The notes under the pieces are model-generated. The model saw only the letters and a list, made by a program, of their open reading frames with translations. It searched no databases and was not told where the DNA came from. A stretch of 64,000 nt of DNA from Alopecurus myosuroides (lineage: Eukaryota > Streptophyta > Magnoliopsida > Poales > Poaceae). The stretch covers positions 113,741,392 to 113,805,391 of the forward strand of contig CM054059.1 in the NCBI GenBank assembly GCA_028641055.1, in the 5' to 3' direction. Below, in pieces: positions 41,023 to 53,967 of the stretch. Numbering within the stretch: position 1 is the first letter of the stretch; each line of letters begins with the position of its first letter. The translations under genes and the position numbers were made by a program.

Positions 41023-43524
41023 TCCTCCAACGAGTGATTAGCCGGCTTGCCATTCCTACTATGACGCGGCCAAGGCATCCTGAAGGCTTCTATGTGGTTA
41101 GACGACCATGGTGGTCCTTGATAATTGCCTCCTCCGTTGAAGTTTCCTCCATTGAAGTTTCCATCTACCCTAGTCCTTGGGAATCCGGCCTCGGTATTGG
41201 CGACTAACTCAGAGTTTCCCTCGTACGGGCGCTTATGCTGGTTGTTTCCGTTACTACCTCCATTATTACCCGGCATAGCACTGTTGTCGGGTTTTCCATT
41301 ACTGCTCATGTTAGCCTTCCCTTTCTTTTCCTCTATGTCCTCTTCCGTGGTATCAGTGGAGGTATGCTTATTGCACGCGTCCATTAATGCCCCCATGGTG
41401 ACTTCCGACACGTGCCTACTGGATTTCATACGTACCAATTTCTGCACCAAAGGCGTGTATCTGCATGTCTTTTCCATAGCTTGTATTGCATCTTTCGGTT
41501 GAATATCCGTGGAAGAATGAAGTATCTCCATAACCCGACGCACCCAACTGCGTGCCGATTCTCCTTTTATTTGGATACATCTGTCCAAGTCATCGACTGT
41601 ATATAGTTTCCTGCATGTTCCATGAAAATGTTTTATGAAAGCCGATTTTAACTCACTCCACGAATTGATGGATTTTTCAGGAAGGTTGTTGAACCATAGT
41701 TTTGCTGCTCCTTCGGACATCATAAGATACATGAACTTGGCTTGGAGTTTTTCTGATGCATTGCGAATAGACATCGCCATCTCATAACTGCTCAACCAGG
41801 TCTCAGGATCCATGGTTGGCTCATAATTGAAAACTTTACCCGGTTCCTTGAATTTATCCGGGTACGGCTCAGCTCTGATGGCATCCGACAGGCACTTGGG
41901 CCCGACTAAATTTGTCAGTACCGGCCTTGCGTGGGAAACATGAGATTCGGTCGGCGCCGCAGGGGGTACACCACCTACTGGCCCTTGCACCACAGACCCG
42001 TCCATACGCCTTGCTAGGGAGCTGTCGACAATTGCTTGCGCCGCCGAGACCGCGGGAACCGCTGGCCTGTGAGGAGCAGGCGGCATTTGCTGCTGCTCTG
42101 CCCTCCGTCGCGCCGAGCTTGATTGGATATTTCTCGTATTTCCGGGTTGCCGGCTGACATACGGCGTCCCATGCAAACCACTTCTATGGTCCGGGTAATT
42201 TGCCTGCTGAGCCACCGCATGTGCGTAGCATCTCTATGGCCTGCGAGTTTCGATTGCTCGAGGTGATTCTCCCAACGGAATACGGTCGAGCGCTAGGGTT
42301 GCGGCGTACATGTTATCCATAGGGTTATTGAAGTGACCCGGAGGGGTGTGAAATCGTGACGGTGGTGGCGCCGCATTGCCTCCAAGGGTCCCGGCGGGTA
42401 ACGCAGGTAACCCGGATGGTACGTTGGCCGGCTGTCCCCCGAGCGTCGCTCCTTGAAACCCGGTTCCCTGATTCACATCCGGAATTGGCTGATCTTGGGG
42501 TGTAATAAACAGCGTGGCTTGCTGTAGATTTCCACCGGCCGCTGGTAACCTCGTCTGATGCCTCTGATTATGTATCCTCTTTGTTTGAGCCTGAATACGA
42601 TCCTCCCATTCTTCCAACTCACGCTGGCGTGCGGCCATCCCTTGCCTTTCGGCTTCTACTTCCCTCCTTTGTTGTTCCAATGCCCGGCGGGCCACATCTA
42701 GATCTCGGGCACGTGCTGCAGCGTTTTCTGGGGTTATCACCGTTGCCAATACTGTGGGATCCAAGATCAGATTGTTGCTGAACAGAGCCGGGTTTTAAGG
42801 ACGTGAAGTTCCTGCTCCCGTTGCTCTGTTTGCCATGAACCCAAACGTGTTCCTGAGATGGGCATTTTCCCCTGTCTCGCTGGTAACTGATGCCGGCTCA
42901 CCATCAACCCGTGCTACAACCGGGTTTCTATTAGCCGTTGATCGTTGCTGGGCTAGTGCTTGCGCCGCACCAGTCGCGGCTCCCGTCACATCACCCTGAT
43001 TAAGATTTATTGCAGGGGTTGTGTAGACCGCGACTCGGCGCGCAATGCCTGGTGAAGACTCGCATTCTTCCTCTTCGTCGCTATCTTCTTCGTACCGATC
43101 TTGGAGCAGATGCAAGATAGATTCGGTGTCATCTTATCCAATAACCCGACCACGCGGGGTCCATACCGGCTCCTCCGGCTGTTCCCTCTTCGTGGTGGGC
43201 CCCTTCTCCGGCTCTGCTGTCTCAACCGACTCTTCTCCGTCCGATTGAACACAGGTATCACCCCCTGACACAGAATCATACTCATTATGGTCAGAAACAA
43301 AACCAGATGCACGTACCATGCCGACGAAGACGTTGACCCGGCCGATCGTGATAACAGATCCGGTTTCCAGTTCATCCGACTCTGGCCCCCAGCCAAAGTC
43401 GTCTACAATCTTCTCTCCTTCGGGGTTGGTGACGATCTCGCCGATGATGAGGTTCTTCATGCTTTCCCGAGCTTCTCCCATGACGTAAACACCTTTGGAC
43501 GTAGGCCCCACGGTGGGCGCCAAC
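41001..43524 (-). pseudogene. Element A gag (three nonsense codons, one frameshift)
   Basis: One frame from the primer site with stops TAA 43134-43136, TAA 42795-42797 and TAG 42234-42236. The N-terminal part is acidic (EEDSDEEEECESS), then a coiled segment (ARRALEQQRREVEAERQ-like, near 42690), then the gag domain with METWL-type PETWLSSYEMAM, AAKLWFNNLPEKSINSW and HFHGTCRKLY. The frame shifts by one base near 41010. Each stop can come from a Gln codon by C-to-T. Confidence 0.85.
43505..43522 (-). promoter_or_regulatory. Primer-binding site of element A, tRNA-Lys type
   Basis: Minus strand TGGCGCCCACCGTGGGGC, two bases after the LTR end, identical to the site in element F. Confidence 0.88.
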
Positions 43525-43980
43525 TGTCGTGGGATATTCACGGCAGACGTTACCGGGGGTAACTTAGATTGGGGCAAATCGACTCTGGTGTTTGTGAGAG
43601 GGTTTAGCTCAGAGGAAATCATGTCAACTAACAATCTAGGATTTCTGGCTATAATGTCGCCGAGACTCCAGTCTAGGGTTACAAACTCAAATCCTTCTCT
43701 TTCTCTCGAAAACCTAAAAAGCCTGGTCTCTTTGCCCTACAAGCCGGTTTATATAACACCCGGCTTACTAACTTTCCATACAAGGTACTTTCCAGAATCC
43801 CACTCGGGATCCGCAAACAATTCCAAATCCCCTACCGTGACCCCCAAGGTACGAGTTACAAGGCCCACGCTCCTTTTCAGGTCTTCTAGAACTCCCTTCC
43901 TCTTGGGTCGGGTCTCGCGCGATCTCTCCGGGCCAGGTCTTGCCCAGACATGGGCCTACCAGGTTATCATCCCCCCAACA
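43525..43980 (-). repeat. Element A 5' LTR
   Basis: 456 bp, TGTTGGGGGGATGATAACC...ATCCCACGACA on the minus strand. It has a TATATAAA motif on the minus strand at 43748-43755. The right flank ATGTC (43981-43985) should be its target duplication, but the other copy is outside the window. Confidence 0.88.
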
Positions 43981-45598
43981 ATGTCACCTCAAAAATTATT
44001 GTTTTATTGTTTAATACTCGAGGACGAGTAGGAACTAAGCTTGGGTATGCTTGATACGTCTCCAACGTATCTATAATTTCTGATGCTCCATGATAATATT
44101 ATGTCAATTGCTACATGTTTTCTCCCTTCTTTAAGTGATTTTTACACGTTTTCTGGGACTAACCTATTAACAAGATGCCAAGTGCCAGTTCCCGGTTTCT
44201 GCTGTTTTTGGTTTCAGAAAAGTTGGTCTGGAAATATTCTCGGAATTAGACCCCACAAAGCCCGAAGTGCCTATTTTCCTCGGAAGCATCCAGAAGACCG
44301 AAGAGGAGTCAAAGAGGGGCACCAGGGGGACCCACACCATGGGGTGGCGCGCCCCTGGTAGCCAGAGGGTGGTGTGGGGCCCATAGGGATCCACAACCTC
44401 TACCCTTTCGCCTATTTGTCCCCCCGGATGGAAAACCCTAAACACCGGATCAAATATCACCGAAAAGTTCCGCAGCCGCCGTCACCGTCAACCTTAGATT
44501 AGGGGGGTTCTGAAGCTGTCTCCGGCACCCTGCCGGAGAGGAAATCATCACGGGAGGCCTCTACAACACCATGCCTGCCTCCAGAGTGATGCGTGAGTAG
44601 TTCATCCTTAGACTACGGGTCCATAGCAGTAGATAGATGGTTGTCTCCTCCTCATATGCCTCCATGTTTAGACCTTGTGAGCTGCCTAACATGATCGAGA
44701 TTGATCTTATGTAACTCTATGTGTTGTGTTTGCTGGGATCCGATGAATATTAAACTTATGCCAAGTTGATTATAGTCTTTATTGCATATGTTATTTGTGA
44801 TCTTGCATGCTTTTCGTTGCTAGTGGTTGCTCTGGCCAAGTAGTTGCTAGTGACTCCAAGAGGGAGTATTTATGCTCGATAGTGGGTTCATGCCTCCTTT
44901 TCGCCTTGCTCGAGTGACGGAAACATGAAGGGGGAGGATGTGCTGTTGCCACTAGGGAGAAAACAGCGGTGTGAGTGCCCGCGTGTACAATCATTGCTTA
45001 CATTACACATTTTGTTTAATGCAGTTATCTGTTGCTTGCAACTTAATACCTAAGGGGTTCGGATGATAACCTGAGGGTGGATTATTAGTCATAGAAGCAG
45101 TTGGATTACGGTCTATGTATATTGTTGTAATGACCGCACTAAATATCATAGTAGTCATCATGTCATGAATTTGCACTACGGTGCAGCCTTTATTTGTCAA
45201 TTGCCCAGCTGTAATTTGTTCACCCAGCATGCTATCTTTTATGGAGAGACACCACTAGTGAACCTATGAACCCCGATCCATTTTCCCATACTGTTAAAAT
45301 AAACCACCACAATTTCCTGCTTTCTTTACTTACTGCAAGCATACATTATTTTCCACACTATACGTCTAATCTTTGTTTTCAGCAAGACCGGTGAGATTGA
45401 CAACCAGACTGTTGGGACAAAGTATTTTGGTTGTGTTGTGTGCAGGTTCCACGTTGTTGCTGACACCGGTGAAGCGCCAGTACCACCTTCAGTGGCATCA
45501 ACCTTACAAAGATCCTCTTCCTCCTACTGGATTGATAACCTTGGTTATCGTTGTGCTCATCACACCCTCCTCTTGGGGTATCCCAACACGCACCATCA
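43981..45598 (+). mobile_element. Element E: 3' end of a plus-strand gypsy-type element (internal tail and 3' LTR)
   Basis: 43981-44051 is the end of the internal region: CTCGAGGACGAGTAGGAACT and AAGCTTGGGTATGCT, a block also found before the 3' LTRs of C and D. The LTR (44052-45598) starts TGATACGTCTCCAACG and ends GCACCATCA. To the left, element A is inserted. To the right the sequence changes at 45599 to element D's LTR, so E inserted there. E's 5' part is outside the window. No coding sequence of E is present. Confidence 0.85.
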
Positions 45599-46483
45599 CC
45601 CCACGCTATCACTATGAGCACCCTAGAAGGTACTAGACAAACACCACAATTTCATTGGGTCATCCAACACAAGGTATAAATATCATGCTAATCCACATGG
45701 TGCACACACTGTCACCTTTACACCATGCTCAAAGTGTTTACGAATATCTCACAACAAAACAACTCGAGTAGCATCACAGATGAATAGTAACATCTACTTA
45801 TTCAACTACATTACAAAGCTCACGATCACATAAAGATCACACCATGGGAGAGAGAGAGATGAAACACATAGCTACCGGTAGAGCCCTCAGCCCCGGGGGA
45901 GAACTACTCCCTCCTCATCATGGGAGACAACAACGACGATGAAGATGGCGTCGGAGTCGATGGAGATGGCTCCGGGGGCACTTCCCCATCCCGGCAGGGT
46001 GCCGGAACAGAGATTTCTGTCTCCCGAAACTTGTCGGCGGCGCCGGCGGAGCTACGGAACTTTTCGTGGAAAAAGGTTGATTCCTTTAGGGTTTATGCAT
46101 CAGGGGCATATATAGGCAAAAGGGCGATGGCGGTGGTTGCCCGAGGGACCCACACCACCCCTAGGTGCGGCCAGGGGCCCACCCGCACCCAAGCATGGTG
46201 TTGGGGCTCCGGGGACCCCCTCCGGGTCTCCTTTGGACTTCCTTGACCCTTCGGGACTTCTAAGACTTCTGGTTTTTGAATCATCCAATTTCGAGAATAT
46301 TTCCATAACAACTTTTCTGAAACTAAAAACAGCAAAAAACATGAACTGGCTCCGTGGCATTTTGTCAATAGGTTAGTCCCAGGAAATCGATAAAAATGAC
46401 ATAGAGTGTAAGGAAAACATGTAGCATATGGCAAGAAAACAACATGGAACATCAGAAATTAAGGATACGTTTATGACGTATCA
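45599..46483 (-). repeat. Element D 3' LTR (truncated by element E)
   Basis: Begins on the minus strand TGATACGTCATAAACG at 46483 and runs down to 45599, where E's LTR end abuts it. Shares its 5' 885 bp or so with the 5' LTR. Confidence 0.82.
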
Positions 46484-49211
46484 ACATCCCCAAGCTTAGT
46501 TCCTACTCGTCCTCAAGTAGGTAAACGATAAAAAAAAATCCGAGGTGACATGCTATCAACATAAACTTGATCATCATAGTAATGTAGAGCATGTAAACTA
46601 GGATCAAATGAATAAAGGCTGTGGTTTATAGTTGATATCAAAGAGTAATGTATAAACCATTAGGAAAAACAAAGTAAAACCTTTCAATGAATCAATACTA
46701 AAAGAAAATCCACTGTGCAAAGTATATTAAAGATGATTTAAGCTTCAAGAACAACAATATAATCATCCAAGGCATCAAACTGTCACAACAACTCCTCTTA
46801 GGGTCAAGTCAAGTGACAACAATATGCACATAGGAAAATCATTCAAATAAATGTGCACTTTAAAAAAGCAAGCGTTCTGTATTGGTTCCTGGCACCAGGA
46901 TGTTATGGCTAAAAGAACATTATGGGGGGTTTGGATGGTTAATGGAAGAAAGTCTCACACAACTGAAAGTGATCATTAGACAAGAGGAAGTCTTATAACG
47001 AATTTATGCAAGGAGTAGTGATTGCCACACAACGGATGCACATAGAGCTATAAGTGTATGAAATCTCTCTAATGGAACTAATGGGGGGTGCATCCAACCT
47101 TCTTGCTCACGAAGACCTAGAGCTCTTTTGAGGAGGCTCATCATTGGAATATACAAGCCAAGTTCTATAATGTAAGTTCCCCACATATTTATGCAAGTCA
47201 TAATATGAAAACTCTCTCCAAACTTAAGTAATGATGCTAAACAAAGCAAAAGTGTGGAATAAATGATAGTAATGCTGCCCCTCTCTCTTGATTTTCTCTC
47301 TTTTGCCTCTTTCTTTATTTTTTATTTATTCTCTTTTGGGATTTTTTCTCTTTTTTATTTTTTTGATATATAACCTCACTGGTAGGGGAAACACTCTATT
47401 TTACAATGAATCAACACACTTTTAGTACTCATAACTCAAACTAAAATATCTCTGATGTATAAAACTAAATGCTCCTGCCAATGTAGCAGTATGCAAAATA
47501 ACAATGAAGCATGACAAGTAAATAATGATGATGGATGTTGTTTGGCAATATATCTTGAAATGGATATGGAAATGCCAGGGTAGATAGGTATGGTGGCTGT
47601 TTTGAGGAAGATAACTTTTGGATTATGTGTAGAAGAACAAAGTTCTCCCACAGGGTTTGTATGCATTGGCGAAGTTTTCACCAACTCTCAATGTGAGAAT
47701 GAGCAATGCACAGTACCGAAAAGTCTAGCAAATATGGATGGTGGAAGTGCCAGAAAACCGCAACATAGAACTCACAAGTAAAAAGATTCCAAATAAAATC
47801 ATGATATTACAAGGCATAATGAAATCACTCCAAGAGGGTCCGTGGCAGTGACAAGTCACTGTTAGCTACCCCGACCGTAGCGCGTAACAAAAAGCCATTA
47901 CGATTGCTATCAGCAAAGGACGTTATATACCATTATCCTATCAACTGGTTCTTTAAATGTGGCACAATTTCAAGCTTCTAGACCAACCATTAATTGTTTT
48001 TACTCTACTAAACCAAAAAGTTTACCATTAATCAAATAAATATCTCAAAACAACAGCAAAGTGAAACAGTTTAATGATCTACAAGAATATGCAATCTTTT
48101 TCGTTATACCATCTACCACACGTAGCATTTTCTACTTCCATCAAACACCAAACAACAAAAACTCTCCAAATAATATAGCAATGAAACAAGAGAGTACTAA
48201 CATAACTCTACCAAAACTAATAGCTCTGAAAAAGATATGCATGAAAACAAGGGCTAAACACAGTACCAGCAAAAAATGAACACTCACAAAACAATAAGAA
48301 TGAAAACTAGAGTGTTCTAAGCAATGAAAACGGAGCGTGTCTCTCTCCCACACAGGAATGATACGTTCCAACCATAAACTACAGCAAAGAAAACTAAACA
48401 AACTGAAAGCAAAAAATAGCTGATGCTCCAAGTAAAATTCATATGATGTGACCGAATAAAAATATAGTTTCACTAGAAGTGACCTGATAAATTATTGATG
48501 AAGAAGGGGATGCCTTGGGAATCCCCAAGCTTAGATGCTTGAGTCTTCTTAAAATATGCTTGTATGAACCACGGGGGCATCTTCAAGATCTGACCTTGCA
48601 CTCTTCTTGATCACATATATCACCCTCTTCTCTTGACCCTTGAAAACTTCCTTCACACCATACTCGAAGAGTAATTCGCATTAGAGGGTTAGTGAAACAA
48701 CCAAAAATCCAAGGTTCTGTATGGAACAAGTGCTATTGGTACTTTTAAACATTAGCTACAGACACTTATGTTCCGTGAAGCAAAGAAATCCACTTGACAT
48801 CGCAAAAGAGTAAATGCAAGAAAAATGGTAGAATCTGTCAAAACCAGAACAGTCTGTACAGACAAATTTTTTCGAGGAACTTACGTTGCTCAGATAGAAA
48901 AACTTAAAGAACGAAAAAGTTGCAGAATTAGCCGAGGAATAAGCATAAGAAATTTCTATGATTGATACAATCTTTGACATGGACATCAGAAATCTGTTTC
49001 CTGCGCAGAAATCCGAAAACCAACTCCAACTCTCGTCAGAAACCTTACTTGGCACTACTAAAACATGAAAACAAATATAGAAAGGAGTTTCTACAGAAGT
49101 ATACAACTCCTTGACTCAAATAAAACAAAGAACAAAAAATAAAAAATAAAACCATGGGTTATCTCCCAAGAAGTGTTTTTGTTTAAAGCCTTTTAGCTAG
49201 GCATGATAATT
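46484..49211 (-). other. Element D 3' non-coding internal region
   Basis: AT-rich, no protein features. The tail ACATCCCCAAGCTTAGTTCC next to the LTR contains the polypurine tract (AAGCTTGGGGATGT on the minus strand). A hairpin GGGGATGCCTTGGGAATCCCC is at 48506-48526, in a block also present in C. Confidence 0.7.
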
Positions 49212-49709
49212 TCAGAAGATGCTCACATGAAAAATATTAATTGAAGCAACAGAGAGCATAAAGAAGCAAATATAAAACAAATTTAAGTCTAACTCACTTC
49301 CTATGAAAATAATCTTGTAGAAAAACAAGTCAATAAAACACAAAGTGGCTAGCATAGGAAGGCAAAACAAGTGCAACTTCAATTTTTTTAACATAAAGAG
49401 GGGAAACTTTATATTGTTGAGATGCATGAAATTATATTTCCCTCTCTCATAATAACTTTCAGTAGCATCATGAATGAAATTAACAATATAACTATCACAA
49501 GAAACATTCTTATCATGAGCCACATGCAAAAAAGAATTATTACTCTCCACATAAGCATAGTCATCAAATATAGGAGGCATTTTGCAATCATAATTAATTT
49601 TCTCGGCAATAGTACGTGGACTGAAAATAGAATTTTCATCATTGTAATCATCATAAAGAACTCCAACATGATAGGCAAGTTGTATATTAGGAATATGGTT
49701 TTGGGTAAT
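49212..49709 (-). pseudogene. Element D tail ORF with hydrophobic C-terminus (continues across element C)
   Basis: Continues the frame ending at 59506 once C and one GTAAT copy are removed (HSYGGIT joins QNHIPN). The N-terminal part is Asp/Tyr-rich (YDDYNDEN, KMPPIFDDYAYVESNNS); the last 70 residues have two hydrophobic clusters (LHLFCLPMLATLCFIDLFF; LFYICFFMLSVASINIF). It could be an env-like remnant, but I know of no domain that proves it. Confidence 0.5.
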
Positions 49710-51285
49710 TGATGCACTTTGTTGGGAACCCCAAGAGGAGGGTGTGATAAGCACAGTGGTAGGAGTTATCCCCTTAGTTAAGAACCAGGGTTACCAATCC
49801 AGTAGGAGAAAACAATCTTCGGAAGGTTGATGCCACTGACGGTGGTGTTGGCGCTTCACCGGTGTCAGCAAAAACGTGGAACCTGCACACAACACAACCA
49901 AAATACTTTGCCCCAATGGTACAGTGAGGTTGTCAATCTCACCAGTTTTGCTGAAAACAAAGATTAGACGTATAGTGTGGAAAAATAGTGTATGATTGCA
50001 GAAAGTAAAGAGAGCAGGAAATTGTTGTGGTTTGTTTAACAGTGTGGAAAATGGACCGGGTTTCGTAGTTTCACTAGTGGTGTCTCTCCATAAAAGATAG
50101 AATGCTGGGTGGACAAATTACAGCTGGGCAATTGACAAATAAAGGTTGCAGTGTAGTGCACAATATGACATGAAGATTACTATGATATTTAGTGCGGGCA
50201 TTACAACAAGATACATAGACCTACGTCCATCTGCATCTATGACTAATAATCCACCCTCAAGTTATCATCCGAACCCCCTCGGGAATTAAGTTGCAAGCAA
50301 CATATAATTGCATTAAACAAAGTGTGTAATGTAAGCAATGATTATGCACGCAGGCACTCTCACCGATGTTTTCTCCCTAATGGCAACATCACATCCTCCC
50401 CCTTCACGTTTCTGTCACTCGACCAAGGCAACAAGGAGGCATGAACCCACTATCGAGCATAAATACTCCCTCTTGGAGTCACTAGCAACTAGTTGGCCAG
50501 AAAAACCACTAGCAACGGAGAGCATTCAAGATCACAAATAACATATGCAAATAAAGACTATAATCAACTTGGCATAAGGTCAATATTTATCGGATCCCAG
50601 CAAACACAGCATAGAGAATTACATAATATCAATCTCGGTCATGATAGGCAGCTCACGAGATCTAAGCATGGAGTCATATGAGGAGAAGACAACCATCTAG
50701 CTACAGCTACGAACCCGTAGTCCAAGGATGAACTACTCACGCATCACTCCGGAGGCAGGCATGGTGATGAAGAGGCCTCCGGTGATGATCTCCTCTCCGG
50801 GAGGGTGCCGGAAACAGCTTCAAAACCCCCCTGATCTGGGGTTGACGGTGATGGCGGATGCGGAACTTTTTCGGGGATTTTGATCAGGTGTCTAGGGTTT
50901 TCCATCCGGGGGGGCTTATATAGGCGAAAGGGCAAAGGAATTGGAGGCCGGGGGGCCCACACCCATAGCTGGCGCGGCCAGGGGCACGCCACCCTATGGT
51001 GTGGCCCCCCTGCTGCCCCTCTTCGGCTCCTCTCCGGTCTTCTGGATGCTTCCGGGGAAAATAAGACTTCCGGGCTTCGAATTTTCCAATTCCGAGAATA
51101 TTTCCAGAACAACTTTTCTGAAACTAAAAAACAGCAGGAAACAGGGAACTGGCTCTGTGGCATCTTGTTAATAGGTTAGTCCGGAAAATCGATAAAAATG
51201 ACATAAAGAAGGGAGAAAACATGTACCGATTGGCATAATATTGTCATGGAGCATCGGAAACTAGGGACACGTTTATGACGTATCA
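49710..51285 (-). repeat. Element C 3' LTR
   Basis: 1576 bp. Immediately right of it, AGCATCCCTAAGCTTAGTTCC is the internal end with the polypurine tract. Confidence 0.9.
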
Positions 51286-53967
51286 AGCATCCCTAAGCTT
51301 AGTTCCTACTCGTCCTCGAGTAGGTAAACGATAAAACAATTATTTCTGAGGTGACATGCTACTAACACAAACTTGATCAATCTAATGTAAAAGCATATGC
51401 ACGCTGAGATCATAAAACTTTAAGCACAGGCATGATAAATAAAACTTTAATAATAAAGCATAGCAGTTACTTTGCATCACGAAGAGTAACTCAAATAAAG
51501 GATCATGAATAATAATGCGAAGAAAGGTAAACATTTGTTTCAGGTATAGAGAAAGCATAGCAAAGTGATATTTCGATAGTCCTCAAGAGTGGGGCCAAAC
51601 ATAAATGTCAAGACACCTTCAAAGTTCAAAAGGGAGACTAGAACAAATAATTTAAGAACAAATAATATCATATCGTGAAGTAATTATTGATGCTTATGGG
51701 ACAAATGCTCACAGAACTCATAATGGAAAAAATGCTCTCTCTACTGTGCATAAAGTTAGAAGATGGAGACTCAACATAAAAGTAAAAGAAAGGCCCTTCG
51801 CAGAGGGAAGCATGGATCACTCATGGGATAGAGCTTTTATTTTATTAAACAGAGGTATTAAAAGTTTGACATTTGTGGAGGAATGTCTATATTTTGGGAG
51901 ATGTATGCTAATGTCAACGAATGGTAAACAGAAAATACAGTATGTCACAAGTCAAATGAATTCACAAGAGCGGCTCCCATGGTGAAGGACGCAACTGGTG
52001 TAGAAGGTCATCCCTCTTTCTCTTTTGTTTACACAATTATGCTTTGACTGATAAATCAGGGGCAAAAATAGTGAAGAGAATTTGTATGCATTAATTTAGG
52101 GCTGGGCACCCCGCTGTCGGCTCTTCTATCATTTGGATAAGCGGATGAAGCCACTAGTCCAGGGTGTGAATTCCAATCAACAAGTGAGATAAATATTCTC
52201 TATTTACGTCCTGATGAGCAAAAACATGAACATAAAGCAGGAATAATTTTGAAGGTTTTAAAGGTAACACATGAGCAATTTACTTGGAATGGCAGTTAAA
52301 TACCACATGTAGGTAGGTATGGTGGACACAATGGGTAAACTTTGGTTTAAGGGAGTTTTGATGCACGAGTAGAGCTCATACTCAGTACAGGTGGAGGCTT
52401 AGCAAAAGACTGGGAGCGACAAATCAAGAGAACATAAGAGCCATAATCATGCATATCGACATAAGCATCATTAATTAAAACATAAGCAGTATCAAAAGTT
52501 CAAAAACTAAGTGGTCATGGAGGATATTCGTGACTGGTTTTAAGTCATAAACATGGTGTGAGCATGCGCCAAGTCAACCAAATAAAACATTCGAAAGAGA
52601 ATACCATATATTGATGCTTTACTATGACAAGAACAACTCATGAATCTTTCAATACATATTAAACACTCTAAAATATTTGAGGCTAATCATGCTACTCAAT
52701 AACCACAAGGCTTTAAAACTAAAATAACATTTAGCATGGCATGAAAAAGTTTTAGCCACAGTCTATACAAGCTTCTACTAGTACTGTTATAAATTCTACT
52801 TCAAGCATCGGTTTTTTTTTGTTTCTCCCAACAAGCACCATACAAAACCTGCTTTAACAAAAATACTCTTTATGACACAACAAGAAAACATGAGAGTACT
52901 AAAATAATACTACTAAAATTAACAGCTCTAATAAGATATGCATGCAAAACAGGAGCTGAATAAATGCAGCAGCTAGACAGAGACTAAGAATACAACGTAT
53001 TCTCACGAAAAAAGCGGAGCGTGTCACTCTCCAATAAAAGAATGCTGGGGTTCCAACCAAGCTTATTATGAAAGACAAACTAAAAGCAAAAGCAAAAGCA
53101 AAAGCAAACTGAAAAACAAAAAAAAAGACGCTCCAAGTAAAGCACATAAGATGCGACCGAATAAAAATATAGTTTCACTAGAAGTGACCTGATAATTTGT
53201 TGATGAACAAGGGGATGCCTTGGGCATCCCCAAGCTTAGACGCTTGAGTCTTCTTTGAATTTGCTTGGATGAACCATCGGGGCATCCCCAAACTTAGTCT
53301 TTTCACTCTTCTTGATCACTTCATATCATCCTCTTCTCTTGACCCTTGAAAACTACCTTCACATCAAAATTCTCACAATCTTCATTAACAATGTTAGTGC
53401 AATTGAAATAATAAAACCACATGGTTCAGTTTCAACACAAGTCTAACACTCAAAAACACATTAGCTACTGTCACAATTTCTTTCAAAACACTTTTTCTCA
53501 AAAGAACACCAAAAGAAAGAGATTAAGATTCAAATGCGATAAATGGCAGAAATCAGTCAAAAAACAGAACAGCAGGTAAAGATAGATTTTTTCAAAAATG
53601 TTCTGGTTCTGAAATAAAAGAGTGGTATTAGAAGAAAAGTGTGTATATAACTCAGGATTAAGCACAAAAAAGCTCAGGTAATTTTGAATTTTCTGCGATT
53701 TTTAACGGAATCTACTGTGGACTGCAGAAATCTGTTTCCTGTGCAGAAATCCGAAATATAGGCTCAACTTTCCCCTAGAGGCTTTACTTGGCTCAACAAA
53801 AACTCAAAAGAAAAGATACAGCGGGGTTTCTAAGGAAATAGGCAACACCTAGGTGCAATCACACCAAATAAAACAAAGGAAAACTAAAAGAAAACAAAGA
53901 AATAAAACGGGTTGTCTCCCGGTAGCGCTTTTCTTTAAAGCCTTTCACCTAGGCATAAAAAATCAAC
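51286..53967 (-). other. Element C 3' non-coding internal region
   Basis: No RT, RNase H or integrase motif in any frame. Contains hairpin GGGGATGCCTTGGGCATCCCC (53211-53231), an AAAAGC hexamer run (53084-53108) and sequence blocks shared with element D near 48465-48620. Confidence 0.75.

Larger units (their letters stand above)
182..43980 (-). mobile_element. Element A: Tat-like Ty3/gypsy retrotransposon, split by the CACTA element
   Basis: A minus-strand LTR retrotransposon present as 182-1013 and 37763-43980, separated by the CACTA transposon. In order it has a 5' LTR (43525-43980), a tRNA-Lys primer site, gag, protease, RT, two RNase H-type regions and integrase. Gene order and the second RNase H fit the Tat lineage of Ty3/gypsy. 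Its integrase C-terminus breaks off at 182 against an LTR of opposite orientation, so its own 3' LTR is not in the window. It sits inside element E, 71 bp before E's 3' LTR. The coding frame holds at least nine nonsense codons and three small frameshifts, so it is a dead copy. Confidence 0.85.
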
